Source: a candidate division KSB1 bacterium
Lineage (GTDB): Bacteria; Zhuqueibacterota; Zhuqueibacteria; JANLFK01; Oleimicrobiaceae
DNA length: 64,000 nucleotides
Reading direction: 5' to 3'
NCBI GenBank assembly: GCA_024655945.1
Contig: JANLFK010000010.1
Location: 79,275 to 143,274 of the forward strand
Shown: in pieces, positions 1-8,584 of the stretch
Position numbering within the stretch: the first letter of the stretch is position 1
Layout: every line of letters starts with the position of its first letter
The notes under the pieces: model-generated
What the model was told of the DNA's origin: nothing
Seen by the model: only the letters and a program-made list of their open reading frames with translations
The model's database searches: none
Translations under genes and position numbers: made by a program

Positions 1-8
1 GGTGGCGC

Positions 9-1382
9 ATGAAGGTTCTGCTCGTGGAAGACGAGAAGGTGTCGCGCATTGCCCTCGGCGAGGCGCTGAAGAAGGCCGGCTACGAAGTGGTCACTTGCGA
101 CAGTGGCCATGAAGGTTTGGAATGGCTCGAAGAGGACCATTTCGAGGCGGTCATCACCGACCTGCGTCTACCGGACCTGAGCGGCATGGAGATCCTGAAA
201 GCGGCAAAGCAGAAGAACAAGGACTGCGCGGTGATTGTCGTCACCGCCTACGGCACGGTGGAAAGCGCTGTGGATGCGTTGAAGCTCGGCGCCTACGACT
301 ACTTGACCAAGCCTTTTTCCACGGACAAGCTCCTGGCGATGCTCAAGAACATCCACCAGCTGCACGAGCTCCTGCGCGAGAACATCCAACTCAAGAAATG
401 GATGACCAGCTACCAGGAGCGAGAGATCATTGGCAACTCTGCTGCAATCCGTAGGGTGGTGGACATCTTGCGGTCGGTGGCCGCCACCGACTACACAGTG
501 CTCATCCAAGGAGAGAGCGGCACGGGCAAAGAGCTGGCAGCCCGCTTTTTGCACCGGGCAAGCGAAAGACGACAAGGCCCCTTCGTTGCGCTCAACTGCG
601 CTGCCTTGCCGGAGGGTCTGTTAGAAAGCGAGCTTTTTGGCTACGAGAAAGGTGCTTTCACCGGGGCCCTGCGTCGCCATATCGGCTACATCGAGCGATC
701 CCGCGGGGGCACCCTGTTCATCGACGACGTGGACGATCTGCCGCTTCGTCTGCAGGTCAAGTTGTTGCGCGTGCTGCAAGAGAGGGAAATCCAGCGCCTC
801 GGCGGGGAGCACCCTGTTCCCATTGACTTTCGCCTGGTCTGCGCAAGCAAGGCGAACTTGGCGCAGCTCGTCGCCTCCGGATCCTTTCGCGAGGATCTCT
901 ACTACCGGCTGAACATCATCACGGTCATCATGCCGCCCCTGCGTGACCACCGCGAGGATATTCCGATCTTGTTTGACCACTTCGTCAAGCGCTACGGCCA
1001 GGGCAAAGCGGACTTTGCCCTCTCGCGCGCGCAGTTGGAACAACTGATGGCCTACGACTGGCCGGGCAACGTGCGCGAATTCGAGAACATCGTGCAGCGG
1101 ATGTTGGCTCTGCCGCCGGGGGTGAATTTGCTGGAGCTCGGCAACACTTTTCTTCCCGGAGTAGCGGAAAGCCAGAGCGCCGCATCAGTCTCGCCATCGG
1201 CCGAGGAACTTCCGGCGCTTGCGGATTTTGTCAGGGCGCAAGAGTACGAACTCATCTCCAAAGCCATGCGTCTTGCGCAGAACAACGTCAGTCGCGCGGC
1301 GCGCCTGCTCAAGGTCCCACGCACCACACTGCAGTGCAAGCTGGACAAAATGCGCCGGCCCAGGCGACAAGGCCTCCGGTGA
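9..1382 (+). CDS. Sigma-54-dependent NtrC-family response regulator
   Basis: This 457-residue protein has the three classic NtrC modules. The receiver is at about 1-115, with acidic D8/E9, phospho-acceptor D51 in ITDLRLPD and K101 in YLTKPF. The AAA+ sigma-54 activation domain is at about 140-370, with Walker A GESGTGKE at 168-175 and the sigma-54 contact loop GAFTGA at 215-220. A Fis-type helix-turn-helix lies at about 415-450. It should activate transcription with RpoN when phosphorylated. The Walker B reads FIDDVDD where the family usually has D-E, so the catalytic glutamate position is Asp. A partner histidine kinase is probably just upstream, outside the window. The start is the ATG at base 9; upstream bases are too few to judge a ribosome site. 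Confidence 0.95.
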   Translation: MKVLLVEDEKVSRIALGEALKKAGYEVVTCDSGHEGLEWLEEDHFEAVITDLRLPDLSGMEILKAAKQKNKDCAVIVVTAYGTVESAVDALKLGAYDYLTKPFSTDKLLAMLKNIHQLHELLRENIQLKKWMTSYQEREIIGNSAAIRRVVDILRSVAATDYTVLIQGESGTGKELAARFLHRASERRQGPFVALNCAALPEGLLESELFGYEKGAFTGALRRHIGYIERSRGGTLFIDDVDDLPLRLQVKLLRVLQEREIQRLGGEHPVPIDFRLVCASKANLAQLVASGSFREDLYYRLNIITVIMPPLRDHREDIPILFDHFVKRYGQGKADFALSRAQLEQLMAYDWPGNVREFENIVQRMLALPPGVNLLELGNTFLPGVAESQSAASVSPSAEELPALADFVRAQEYELISKAMRLAQNNVSRAARLLKVPRTTLQCKLDKMRRPRRQGLR

Positions 1383-1542
1383 GGGCTCGCAGAATGGCAC
1401 TACAGGGCCGAGGCGCCCCTGGTGCACGTGCAGCCGAAGCGAGCCAGGCCAAACCTTCAGGCGCGGGGCGGGAGAAGTCCTGCGGCAACCTCGAACAGCC
1501 TTGCACGGCCACTTGCACACGTGCCGGCGCCAGAGCGGGCGC

Positions 1543-2321
1543 TCACTCCCCGGTCGGCGGGCCCGCCAAGCGGACTTTGAGCCAAACCGTCAGCGCCTGT
1601 GCCGGAGACTGACGCTGGCCCCCTGGCCGTGGCATGCCCTCCGGCCTCTGGCCACGGGGCGAGCGCATTCCCCCTGATGGTCCCCGGCCGCCATGGGGAG
1701 GACCGCCTGCCCATGTTTGACCACCATGCCCGCCGACCTCCAGTCCCAGGCCCTCCTCGTCCCGCAGTTTCAACTCTTCATCCAGCGGAATGCGGAACTC
1801 AAAGGAGCAGACGCCGTTCAGCTCCTGCGACGCTGCCGTCGGCCCCTGCGGCACCCCTTCCTGAAGTGGGACTTCTTGCTGGTTGCGGATCAACGTAACG
1901 TGGACAGGCGGCATGAAAGCCCGTCCATCCGCTTCTTGCGAGGGTTGCCTCATTTGGGGCGGTTGCCCAAACGCTTCTTCCCGTGACCGGCGTGGCGCGC
2001 GGCCCCCGTACAGATGCCAAGCTTCCTCTGCTTGCCGCCTTTCGGGTCGAGCCAAAGCGTCAGCCCGCCGAAACGGAGCCTCCGCGCGAGCTGTTGGTTG
2101 CCAACGCGAAGCATGACGAACACGCTGGCGGTGTCGTTCGCCACACCTGCCACCCCCTGCCACTCGTCGACGTAGACGACCGGCAACTTCTCCCATTCGG
2201 CGACGGAGCCATCTACCGTGATCTCGTGGTCTAACCACGTGCTTTCCACTTTTTCCGCTCCGCAGGAAGGCGCCAGGCAAACCAGTAATGGGAAAGGAAC
2301 GAGCAACCACCGCCTTCCCAT
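1543..2321 (-). pseudogene. Frameshifted secreted protein of unknown function
   Basis: The frame from ATG 2321 starts MGRRWLLVPFPLLVCLAPSC, a signal peptide with a weak lipobox, preceded by an AGGA ribosome site. It continues through HEITVDGSVAEWEKLPVVYVD and GLTLWLDPKGGK, typical of a domain measuring an 'IDG...W' carbohydrate-binding-like fold. Near 2011-2013 the frame is lost. The clearly protein-like remainder (FEFRIPLDEELKL, then a Gly/Pro-rich stretch, then LTVWLKVRLAGPPTGE) is in another frame and stops at 1543. Adding one C after GGCAT at about 2012 would restore one gene of about 260 residues. It may be a real pseudogene or a sequence indel. Function is not recognised. Confidence 0.6.
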
Positions 2322-2516
2322 GCCCGGGTCCTGCAAAGTGTTGAGTGCCATACCGCAAGATCGGTGCAGAATCATCTACAAGACTCCTAACACGGCACGG
2401 CGCCGCGACTTGCACATTCTCGTTTGCCATCAGGAGGCGGATTCACGCGGGGCGAAATCATCTGCCCGAGGGGAAAAAGCTCGAGGCCGCTCTGCCGGGG
2501 TTTTTGGCGCGCTGCT

Positions 2517-3608
2517 CTAAGGGAGGTGGACGCGCTCATCGAGCAGACGGGCCAGGCCTGCGCTATCCCCGGGCGACCATCCAAAGGAACGGCGCCAGAC
2601 CTCGTCGCTTTCCATGCACAGGTAGACCGCCACATGCGGTGCATGCAGGCGAATGCGCTGGTAGAGCCAGCGGAACATCTCTTCCCGGATCGCGCGGAAG
2701 TAGCGCAACTTGCCATCCTTGCCCGGAAGGAGCTCCCCCAGCGGGAGATCACTTTGCCCGTGGCGCTCGCGGATCAGTTCGTCCAGGTGAGCGGGGTAGC
2801 GCAGGGCACCCAGACTGATCCAGGCGATGTTTTCTGGTCGAGCAAAAGAGAAGAGGCGATGGACCACCGCCGCATACTCCTCTTTCCACCCCTCATGCCA
2901 GATGAGAGGATCGAAATGGAAGCCCAGCCGATACCCAGCATCTTGCGCCTTGCGGGCTGCCTCTAAGCGCCGCGCCAATGGGGCGCTGTTCGGCTCGTGG
3001 GCCTCCACCATGCGGGCGGTGTTCAAGGACCACGAAAGCACCGTGCGCCTGCCATGCTCAATGCCCAACAGGGGCTCAATCGTGTCAGTCTTGGTCTTCA
3101 ACTCGAACAGGGCGCGCCTCTTGTCCGCAAAGTAGCAGACCAGCCCCCGGTTCAGTTCGCTGAGGTGGTCAAAGGCAAGGCTGTCGGCCAGTTCACCCGT
3201 GCCGATGCGCACCACCGCCGGCCAGCGCCGCCTAAGGAGCTGGTCCAGCTCCTGCCACATGTCCGCAGTGTTGGTGTAGATGGTCGGCACCGGGCTGCTC
3301 AGGTATCCCCGCAGGATGCAATAGTGGCAGCCGATGTTGCACCCCATGGCAACATTGAGGTTCCAATAGCCGCAGCAGATGTAGCCCTTGGTGCCGGGAC
3401 ACGGCTTGGCGAAGTGACCTCGCTGTCGCGCAAGGAGGAGGCTATGGGCAGCCTCCTCCTGGGTCAACTCGAGAAGCGGGCTTCTCTCCTCCGGCAGAAG
3501 GATGTGTTGCGCCTCCGGCAGCCGATCGAGCAGGCGTTTGGTCAGCGGCTCCTCGGCCACCGAGCATTCGATGAACACCTTTTGAGGAAAAAATAGGCGG
3601 TGGCCCAC
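2517..3608 (-). CDS. SPL-family radical SAM protein
   Basis: The protein belongs to the spore photoproduct lyase-like radical SAM family, with the 4Fe-4S motif CNIGCHYC (C-x3-C-x2-C) near residues 90-97 from this start. I chose GTG 3608 because GGAG lies 8 bases upstream; a TTG at 3635 overlapping the previous stop is the alternative. Later conserved pieces include LNTARMVEAHEP and AGYRLGFHFDPLIWHEGW, matching the SPL barrel. In true SPL the hydrogen-donor cysteine lies in a GEACTSD-like segment; here the segment reads GELADSLAFDHL, so that Cys is absent. The organism shows no sporulation genes in the window. The role is therefore probably not thymine-dimer repair of spores. It forms an operon with the ParB-like gene. 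Confidence 0.85.
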   Translation of the reverse strand: MGHRLFFPQKVFIECSVAEEPLTKRLLDRLPEAQHILLPEERSPLLELTQEEAAHSLLLARQRGHFAKPCPGTKGYICCGYWNLNVAMGCNIGCHYCILRGYLSSPVPTIYTNTADMWQELDQLLRRRWPAVVRIGTGELADSLAFDHLSELNRGLVCYFADKRRALFELKTKTDTIEPLLGIEHGRRTVLSWSLNTARMVEAHEPNSAPLARRLEAARKAQDAGYRLGFHFDPLIWHEGWKEEYAAVVHRLFSFARPENIAWISLGALRYPAHLDELIRERHGQSDLPLGELLPGKDGKLRYFRAIREEMFRWLYQRIRLHAPHVAVYLCMESDEVWRRSFGWSPGDSAGLARLLDERVHLP

Positions 3609-3631
3609 TCTTGATTCTCCACGGAGCTTTG

Positions 3632-4621
3632 TCAAGGCAAAAGCAGCATTTCTCGCAGCGTGGGGCTTTCGCCGATTTGCTGAAGTCGCTGCGCCGCTGC
3701 CTGCAGCTCCTCACTGCTGCCGAATCGCACCTGGCACTGCCATTCGGCGCCCTCGAAATTGGCTGGCGAAGAAAGGCGTACATTGCCGGGCAGGCGAAGC
3801 CTGCGCATCAGCTCATGGCAGCGTCGTTCTGCTTCCGCCAAACGCGGAAAGCGCCGTCGGCGCATCCAGGCCAGCACCTTCTCCGTCTTCTGCCCTGGGC
3901 TCCAGTCGGTCTTTCCCAAGAGCCCCTGCACCTCCGGCGAGGACAGCACCTCCTGGATGGAAATCGACTCCCTACGCGCCACATCCTCAGCCAGGCGGAC
4001 AAGGTCGCGCTGATAGTTTTTCCCCAGGCGCAGCTGCGAAATCACCGCGAACAGCGCCGATGCGTCGGCCTGGCTCATTCCCACGAGGCGGAGGGCCACC
4101 TCCTGGGAGAGACGGTCCTCGGCCAGCCCCTGCCGCATCGGCTCGGGCAATGCGGCCAAAGAGAGATAGCGCTGCAACAGCGTGCGGCTCGCCCTCAGGT
4201 TGAGGAGCGGCATGTAGCGGCTGCTGAGCTCCGCCTCGGGCACGTTGAACTGCATGCGCAGCTTCAGGAGCGCGACGGCGCACTCGACGACGTTCAGGGC
4301 GCGGACGCCAAGGTTGTCGCACAAGGCCCACAGGAAAAGCACGAGCCCAGGGGCGGCTTCTTCCACACACCAGGCAGAGATGGTTGTTGCCCCCTGCTCC
4401 TTGAGCAGGGCGCACCGCCGGAAACCTGCGACCACGCGCCAACGGCCGTCCTGCCGCCTCTGCAAGGTCGGCGGATTGATCAGACCCACCGCGCGCAGGG
4501 ATGCCGCCAAAGCGGGGGGCGCCGGCCCATAGCTGACCTGGTACCACAGGTCCTCAAGGTCGACCTCCGCGAGGCTGACGCTCACCAATCGCCGGGGGAT
4601 GTCCTCTCCGATATCCATCAC
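3632..4621 (-). CDS. ParB/Spo0J N-domain protein
   Basis: This 329-residue protein has a ParB-type N-terminal domain at about 30-80: a GLINPPTL box and VVAGFRRCALLK, the equivalent of the GERR box that binds CTP in ParB. A helical central part (to about 210) resembles the ParB helix-turn-helix region. The C-terminal third (Arg-rich, then QVRFGSSEELQAAAQRL) is not a usual ParB dimer domain. No parA is nearby, so chromosome segregation is not implied. The stop overlaps or nearly touches the SPL-type gene start, so the two are one transcription unit. The upstream 200 bases are AT-rich and shared with the divergent symporter gene. Confidence 0.75.
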   Translation of the reverse strand: MMDIGEDIPRRLVSVSLAEVDLEDLWYQVSYGPAPPALAASLRAVGLINPPTLQRRQDGRWRVVAGFRRCALLKEQGATTISAWCVEEAAPGLVLFLWALCDNLGVRALNVVECAVALLKLRMQFNVPEAELSSRYMPLLNLRASRTLLQRYLSLAALPEPMRQGLAEDRLSQEVALRLVGMSQADASALFAVISQLRLGKNYQRDLVRLAEDVARRESISIQEVLSSPEVQGLLGKTDWSPGQKTEKVLAWMRRRRFPRLAEAERRCHELMRRLRLPGNVRLSSPANFEGAEWQCQVRFGSSEELQAAAQRLQQIGESPTLREMLLLP

Positions 4622-4727
4622 CTGTCTCCCTCAAGGCAACAAACGCTTCCCCACAAGCGGACACGTACAAGTCTACAACAAGCCCTGCACAAAGTCAAGA
4701 GCAAACGCCACCCTGCGCAAATAGATG

Positions 4728-4756
4728 TTGACATTGCCTCGATTTTTTCTTATCAT
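4728..4756 (+). promoter_or_regulatory. Sigma-70-type promoter for the AGCS symporter
   Basis: TTGACA at 4728-4733 and TATCAT at 4751-4756 are separated by exactly 17 bases, including a T-run. The start codon is at 4803, leaving a leader of about 40 bases with an AGGGAG ribosome site. Confidence 0.75.
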
Positions 4757-4802
4757 TGAGGCCTCAAGGGAGACGACTCAACTCAGCCAGAGGGAGCTCG
4801 CA

Positions 4803-6308
4803 ATGACAGCCTTTCTCGAGGAGCTTTTGCGCACTTCGCAGATGCTGGCGGATTTTATGTGGGGCAACTGGATGATCCTCCTCTTGGTGGGGACCGGCGT
4901 GCTGCTCACCGTAGTGACGCGCGGCATTCAGGTGCGCAAGTTCTTCTTGTCCCTGAAATTCGCCTTCAGCGGCGCTTCCAAGAAGAGCGACGTCCACTCC
5001 AAGCAGGGTGACATTTCGCCGTTCGCGGCGCTGATGACCGCGCTTGCCGCCACCGTGGGCAACGGCAACATTGCCGGCGTGGCTACGGCAATCGCCACCG
5101 GCGGACCTGGCGCGCCGTTTTGGATGTGGATGTCCGCCCTGTTCGGCATGGCCACCAAGTACGCAGAAGGCTTCTTAGGGGTGAAATATCGCAAGGTGGC
5201 CGAAGATGGCTCCATGGCAGGCGGCCCCATGTACTACTGCCGCTACGGCATCAAGTGGAAGCCGCTGGCGCGCGTGTTAGGGATGGTCTTTGCGGTCTGT
5301 GGTGCCTTCACTGCCCTATTCGGCACCGGCAACATGATGCAGTCCAACTCCATGGCGCTGGCGTTCAAGACGCAATTCCACGTGCCGACCATGGTGAGTG
5401 CGGTGACCATTACCGTGCTGGTGGGGTTGGTCATCATTGGCGGCATCAAGCGCATTGGGGCGGTTGCTGAGCGCCTGGTGCCGACCATGATTCTCTTCTA
5501 CCTGGGCGGTGCGGCAGTCATCCTCATCAGCAGAGCAACAGCCCTCGACGATGCCTTCGTGCTCATCTTTCGCTCCGCTTTCTCCCTGCAGGCAGCAGGC
5601 GGTGCGTTGGTCGGCACGACGGTGCAGAAGGCTATCAGCCTCGGTGTGCGCCGCGGGGTGCTGTCCAACGAGGCGGGCCTGGGCTCGGCAGCCATAGCCC
5701 AGGCCGCGGCCAAGTCACCGGACCCCACGTACAACGGCCTGGTGGCGATGACGGGCGTGTTCATCGACACCCTGCTCGTGAACACCATCACGACGCTCAC
5801 CATCGTGGTCACCGGCCTGTGGATGCTCACCCCTGCCGCAGGTGTGGAGCTCCTGCGGGAAGGCACGCGCCTGGCTCCAGAGGCTGTGGCCACGCTTCCG
5901 GCGGCCGCCCAGCAACTTGCGGCACGCATAGGCTATGACCTGACCAATGGCGGGTTGTCCAGCACAGCGCTGACCACGATGGCCTTCAATTCGGTCATCC
6001 CATTCGGGGGCTGGATTGTGGCCATCGGCTCTTTTGTCTTCGGCTACACCACGCTGATCGGCTGGGCCTACTACGGCGAGCAGTGCATCGAGTACATCTG
6101 GGGCGTGAAGTCGAAGATGCCCTACCGCCTGGTGTACATCACTCTGCTCTTCTTCGGCGCCCTGATGACCGGCAAGTACTTGAACATCGTGTGGTACGTG
6201 GGCGACACCGCCAATGCCATCATGGCCTTTCCCAATCTCGTCGGGCTCTTGCTGCTCTCGGGTGTGGTGGCACGGGTGACCAGGTACCACTTCTTGGAGC
6301 AGATGTAG
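4803..6308 (+). CDS. Alanine/glycine:cation symporter (AGCS family)
   Basis: This 501-residue polytopic inner-membrane protein imports small amino acids with Na+ or H+. AGCS signatures are clear: the N-terminal helix and TRGIQVRKF, TALAATVGNGNIAGVATAI, GGPMYYCRYG and GVLSNEAGLGSAAIA. About eleven hydrophobic segments can be seen. The start is ATG 4803 with AGGGAG upstream; the frame extends further upstream to 4725 but that would run through the promoter. The gene stands alone behind its own promoter; the GIY-YIG gene begins two bases after the stop and may be co-transcribed. Confidence 0.93.
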   Translation: MTAFLEELLRTSQMLADFMWGNWMILLLVGTGVLLTVVTRGIQVRKFFLSLKFAFSGASKKSDVHSKQGDISPFAALMTALAATVGNGNIAGVATAIATGGPGAPFWMWMSALFGMATKYAEGFLGVKYRKVAEDGSMAGGPMYYCRYGIKWKPLARVLGMVFAVCGAFTALFGTGNMMQSNSMALAFKTQFHVPTMVSAVTITVLVGLVIIGGIKRIGAVAERLVPTMILFYLGGAAVILISRATALDDAFVLIFRSAFSLQAAGGALVGTTVQKAISLGVRRGVLSNEAGLGSAAIAQAAAKSPDPTYNGLVAMTGVFIDTLLVNTITTLTIVVTGLWMLTPAAGVELLREGTRLAPEAVATLPAAAQQLAARIGYDLTNGGLSSTALTTMAFNSVIPFGGWIVAIGSFVFGYTTLIGWAYYGEQCIEYIWGVKSKMPYRLVYITLLFFGALMTGKYLNIVWYVGDTANAIMAFPNLVGLLLLSGVVARVTRYHFLEQM

Positions 6309-6309
6309 C

Positions 6310-6804
6310 TTGCGCCGAGTCGCAGAAAGCAAGCTGCAGAGCCAGCCCACCCGCCACTACGTCTACATTGTGCGCTGCGGCGATGGTTCGTACTACACGG
6401 GCTGCACCAAGAACGTCGAGGGGCGCGTGCGGCGCCATAACGGGGAACTGCGCGGGGGGGCGCGCTACACACGCACGCGGCGGCCAGTGGTGTTGGTGCA
6501 CTGCGAGGAGTTCGCCTCCTTGGCAGAGGCGCGACGCCGGGAAAGGGCACTCAAGCGCCTGTCGCGCACGGCCAAGGAGCTGCTCATCGCCGGCCACCTG
6601 CGAGCCGGATCGGCCGCGCACGCCGCGCGGGCCAGAGGGACGCAGATGGCGGCCGCACGCAAAAAGGTCAGCACGCGCATCAAGGTGGATGAGCTGTACA
6701 AGAAGCTCCGCAAACCCATGCCCAAGCCGACGGTGGTGCACAGGGACCGCAAGTGCTATTCGCGAAAACAGAAGCACCCGCGCATTCCCGAAGAGGAGGA
6801 GTGA
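6310..6804 (+). CDS. GIY-YIG endonuclease-domain protein with basic C-terminal extension
   Basis: Residues about 15-95 form a YhbQ-like GIY-YIG nuclease domain: HYVYIVRCGDGSYYTGCT, then an Arg, GGARYTRTRRPVVLV, a Glu near EARRRERALKRLSR. YhbQ proteins are usually about 90-100 residues. Here about 55 further residues follow, Lys/Arg/Pro-rich with KLRKPMPKPTVVHRD and an acidic EEEE tail. An in-frame ATG at 6646 could start this tail as a separate small protein, so it may be a fusion or a nested gene. Start is TTG 6310, directly after the symporter stop; no strong ribosome site is visible. The stop is followed at once by the next gene. Confidence 0.75.
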   Translation: MRRVAESKLQSQPTRHYVYIVRCGDGSYYTGCTKNVEGRVRRHNGELRGGARYTRTRRPVVLVHCEEFASLAEARRRERALKRLSRTAKELLIAGHLRAGSAAHAARARGTQMAAARKKVSTRIKVDELYKKLRKPMPKPTVVHRDRKCYSRKQKHPRIPEEEE

Positions 6805-7572
6805 GTGCTGGAGACCAAGTGCGCCGGACCGACGGCCTCGACCCTTGCCGTCAGGGAGATTCGCTGCAGGGCCGCGCTGACTCGATCGCGCATCCCAGGG
6901 ATAGACTACGCCTTGAACCCCTACGTGGGCTGTGCCCACGGCTGCCGGTATTGCTATGCGGAATTCATGCGCGGCTATACCGGGCATGCCGAGGCGTGGG
7001 GGAGCTTCGTAGATGTGCGCATCAATGCGGCGCAGCAACTGGCAAACCATGTGGCACGGCTTAGGCCGGGGGTAATCGGCCTGAGCACGGTCACTGACCC
7101 GTACCAGCCCCTGGAGCGGAAGTACCAACTCACGCGTTCCTGCCTTGCGGTCCTGCGGGCGTGCCTTTTTCCCGTGTCGATCCTGACCAAGTCCCCGCTG
7201 GTGAGGCGGGATATCGATGTGCTCCGCTCCTTGGCAGAATGCGAGGTGGGGCTGACCGTTACCACGGATGACGAGCGCATGCGCCGGCTGTTCGAGCCCT
7301 GTGCGCCGCCCCTTGTGCGGCGGCTGGAGGCGCTTGCGGCGCTCAAGGCGGCCGGACTGCGCACCTATGCCTTCGTGGGGCCGGCGCTGCCGATGAATCC
7401 GCAGCATCTGGCAAAGTTGCTCGAAGGCCTCGTGGACGAGGTCCTGGTAGACAGGATGAACTATGTGCACAAGGTCGCGTCTCTCTATCGCGCCCACGGC
7501 CTGACAAAGTTCCTGTCCGATTCGTACTTTGAAGAGGTGGAGGCGGCCTTGTCGGCTGTTGCAAAGCGCTGA
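6805..7572 (+). CDS. Radical SAM protein, SPL-like (PA0069/Rv2578c type)
   Basis: This 255-residue protein carries CAHGCRYC (C43, C47, C50) after IDYALNPYVG, the signature of the small SPL-like radical SAM group. Further landmarks are STVTDPYQPLE, ILTKSPLVRRDIDVL and VGLTVTTDDE. It should bind one 4Fe-4S cluster and cleave SAM; the substrate is unknown. GTG 6805 directly follows the GIY-YIG stop, with AGGAGGA at 6794-6800 as ribosome site, so the two are translationally coupled. This is the second SPL-type protein in the window. Confidence 0.85.
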   Translation: MLETKCAGPTASTLAVREIRCRAALTRSRIPGIDYALNPYVGCAHGCRYCYAEFMRGYTGHAEAWGSFVDVRINAAQQLANHVARLRPGVIGLSTVTDPYQPLERKYQLTRSCLAVLRACLFPVSILTKSPLVRRDIDVLRSLAECEVGLTVTTDDERMRRLFEPCAPPLVRRLEALAALKAAGLRTYAFVGPALPMNPQHLAKLLEGLVDEVLVDRMNYVHKVASLYRAHGLTKFLSDSYFEEVEAALSAVAKR

Positions 7573-7735
7573 CCTCGGAGAGGCCTCCGGCACCTGCCTG
7601 TTGCATTTGTGCGCCGTTTCTGCTATATCGCATGGCCGATGAGAGTACTCGGGCAGACACTCCAGGCGTCAAGGCACAGCACTGCGCGAAGCCACGAGTG
7701 CATGTGCGATGGGCCAGTCAGCCGTAGGAGCTTCG

Positions 7736-8584
7736 GTGAGTAGTTTGCGCGCGCCCATGCGGTGCACGCGCACCGCCGCGGAGGTCGCCATCCTTGCCGG
7801 TCAGTTGCGTGCGCACGCCTTGGGCAAAAAGGTGATTCAAGCCTCTTTTCCACCAGCTTGGGCGGGTGAGTTGCCGCCACGGCCGGAAACGCTTCTGTAC
7901 GGCTCGCGAGTGGCGGGCGTCGACCGCTTTGCCACCTGCCTGATCGTAGGCTTCGACACAGGGCTCTCCATGGTGCTGCAGCTTGCCAAAGGGGGCACGG
8001 TGCGCTGGGTGACCGGCCCCGAGCCGACTCCTGAGGAAGGCCGGATGGCCGTGCGCTTCGAGCGCGACGCCTGGCTCTTGGTGAGCGTGGAAGCCCCTGG
8101 GGCGACGAGGCTGCTGCCCAGTGGGAACCTCCATCGCCTGCCGCCGCTCAAGGGACTTGGCGCGGATGTCCTGTCCGCCGAATTCACTTTGGAGGTGCTC
8201 CGCGCGGCGCTCGGCAAAGCGGGGAACCGCATGGTGCGTCCCTTGCTCCTTGACCAGCGCCGCATCGCCGGGCTTGACGAGCCAATTGTGGACGATATCC
8301 TGCTCCGGGCACGCATTCACCCGCGGGCCGAGGCGCGCCACCTCTCTGCGCACCAGCAGCGAGCTCTTTTCGAGGCCATGCGGGAGGTGCTGCGGCAGGC
8401 AGTAGAACAGGGGGGCTCAGCAACCACGGGCTTCGTAGACCTGCAAGCCAAGCGAGGCAGATTTCGTTCCGCGGGCTGGGACGCGCGCAGCCGCACGTGC
8501 TGGAGGTGCGGCACTCCTCTCGCTCGCCAGCTCTGCGCGCGTCGCCCCTGCTTTTTCTGCCCGCTGTGCCAGGAGCTCTCGTGA
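7736..8584 (+). CDS. Fpg/Nei-like DNA glycosylase lacking the N-terminal Pro-Glu
   Basis: The middle has the helix-two-turn-helix of the formamidopyrimidine-DNA glycosylase family (LLLDQRRIAGLDEPIVDD). The C-terminus has a four-Cys zinc finger (CWRCGTPL ... CFFCPLC). In active Fpg/Nei the chain begins MPELPEVE, with Pro1 as catalytic nucleophile. Here the N-terminus is MSSLRAPMRCTRTAAEVAIL: only the AAEV part of helix A is kept and the nucleophile and its Glu are missing. GTG 7736 has AGGAG five bases upstream, so the missing Pro is not an obvious start error. It may be a binding-only or altered enzyme. Its last bases overlap the next start (GTGA). Confidence 0.75.
   Translation: MSSLRAPMRCTRTAAEVAILAGQLRAHALGKKVIQASFPPAWAGELPPRPETLLYGSRVAGVDRFATCLIVGFDTGLSMVLQLAKGGTVRWVTGPEPTPEEGRMAVRFERDAWLLVSVEAPGATRLLPSGNLHRLPPLKGLGADVLSAEFTLEVLRAALGKAGNRMVRPLLLDQRRIAGLDEPIVDDILLRARIHPRAEARHLSAHQQRALFEAMREVLRQAVEQGGSATTGFVDLQAKRGRFRSAGWDARSRTCWRCGTPLARQLCARRPCFFCPLCQELS

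Noticed and set aside
2517..3608. Functional spore photoproduct lyase implying sporulation
   Set aside because: The hydrogen-donor Cys is missing and the genome is clearly diderm with no sporulation genes in view.
3632..4621. Chromosome-partition parB with a nearby origin of replication
   Set aside because: There is no parA, no dnaA boxes or parS-like palindrome were seen, and the C-terminal domain is atypical.
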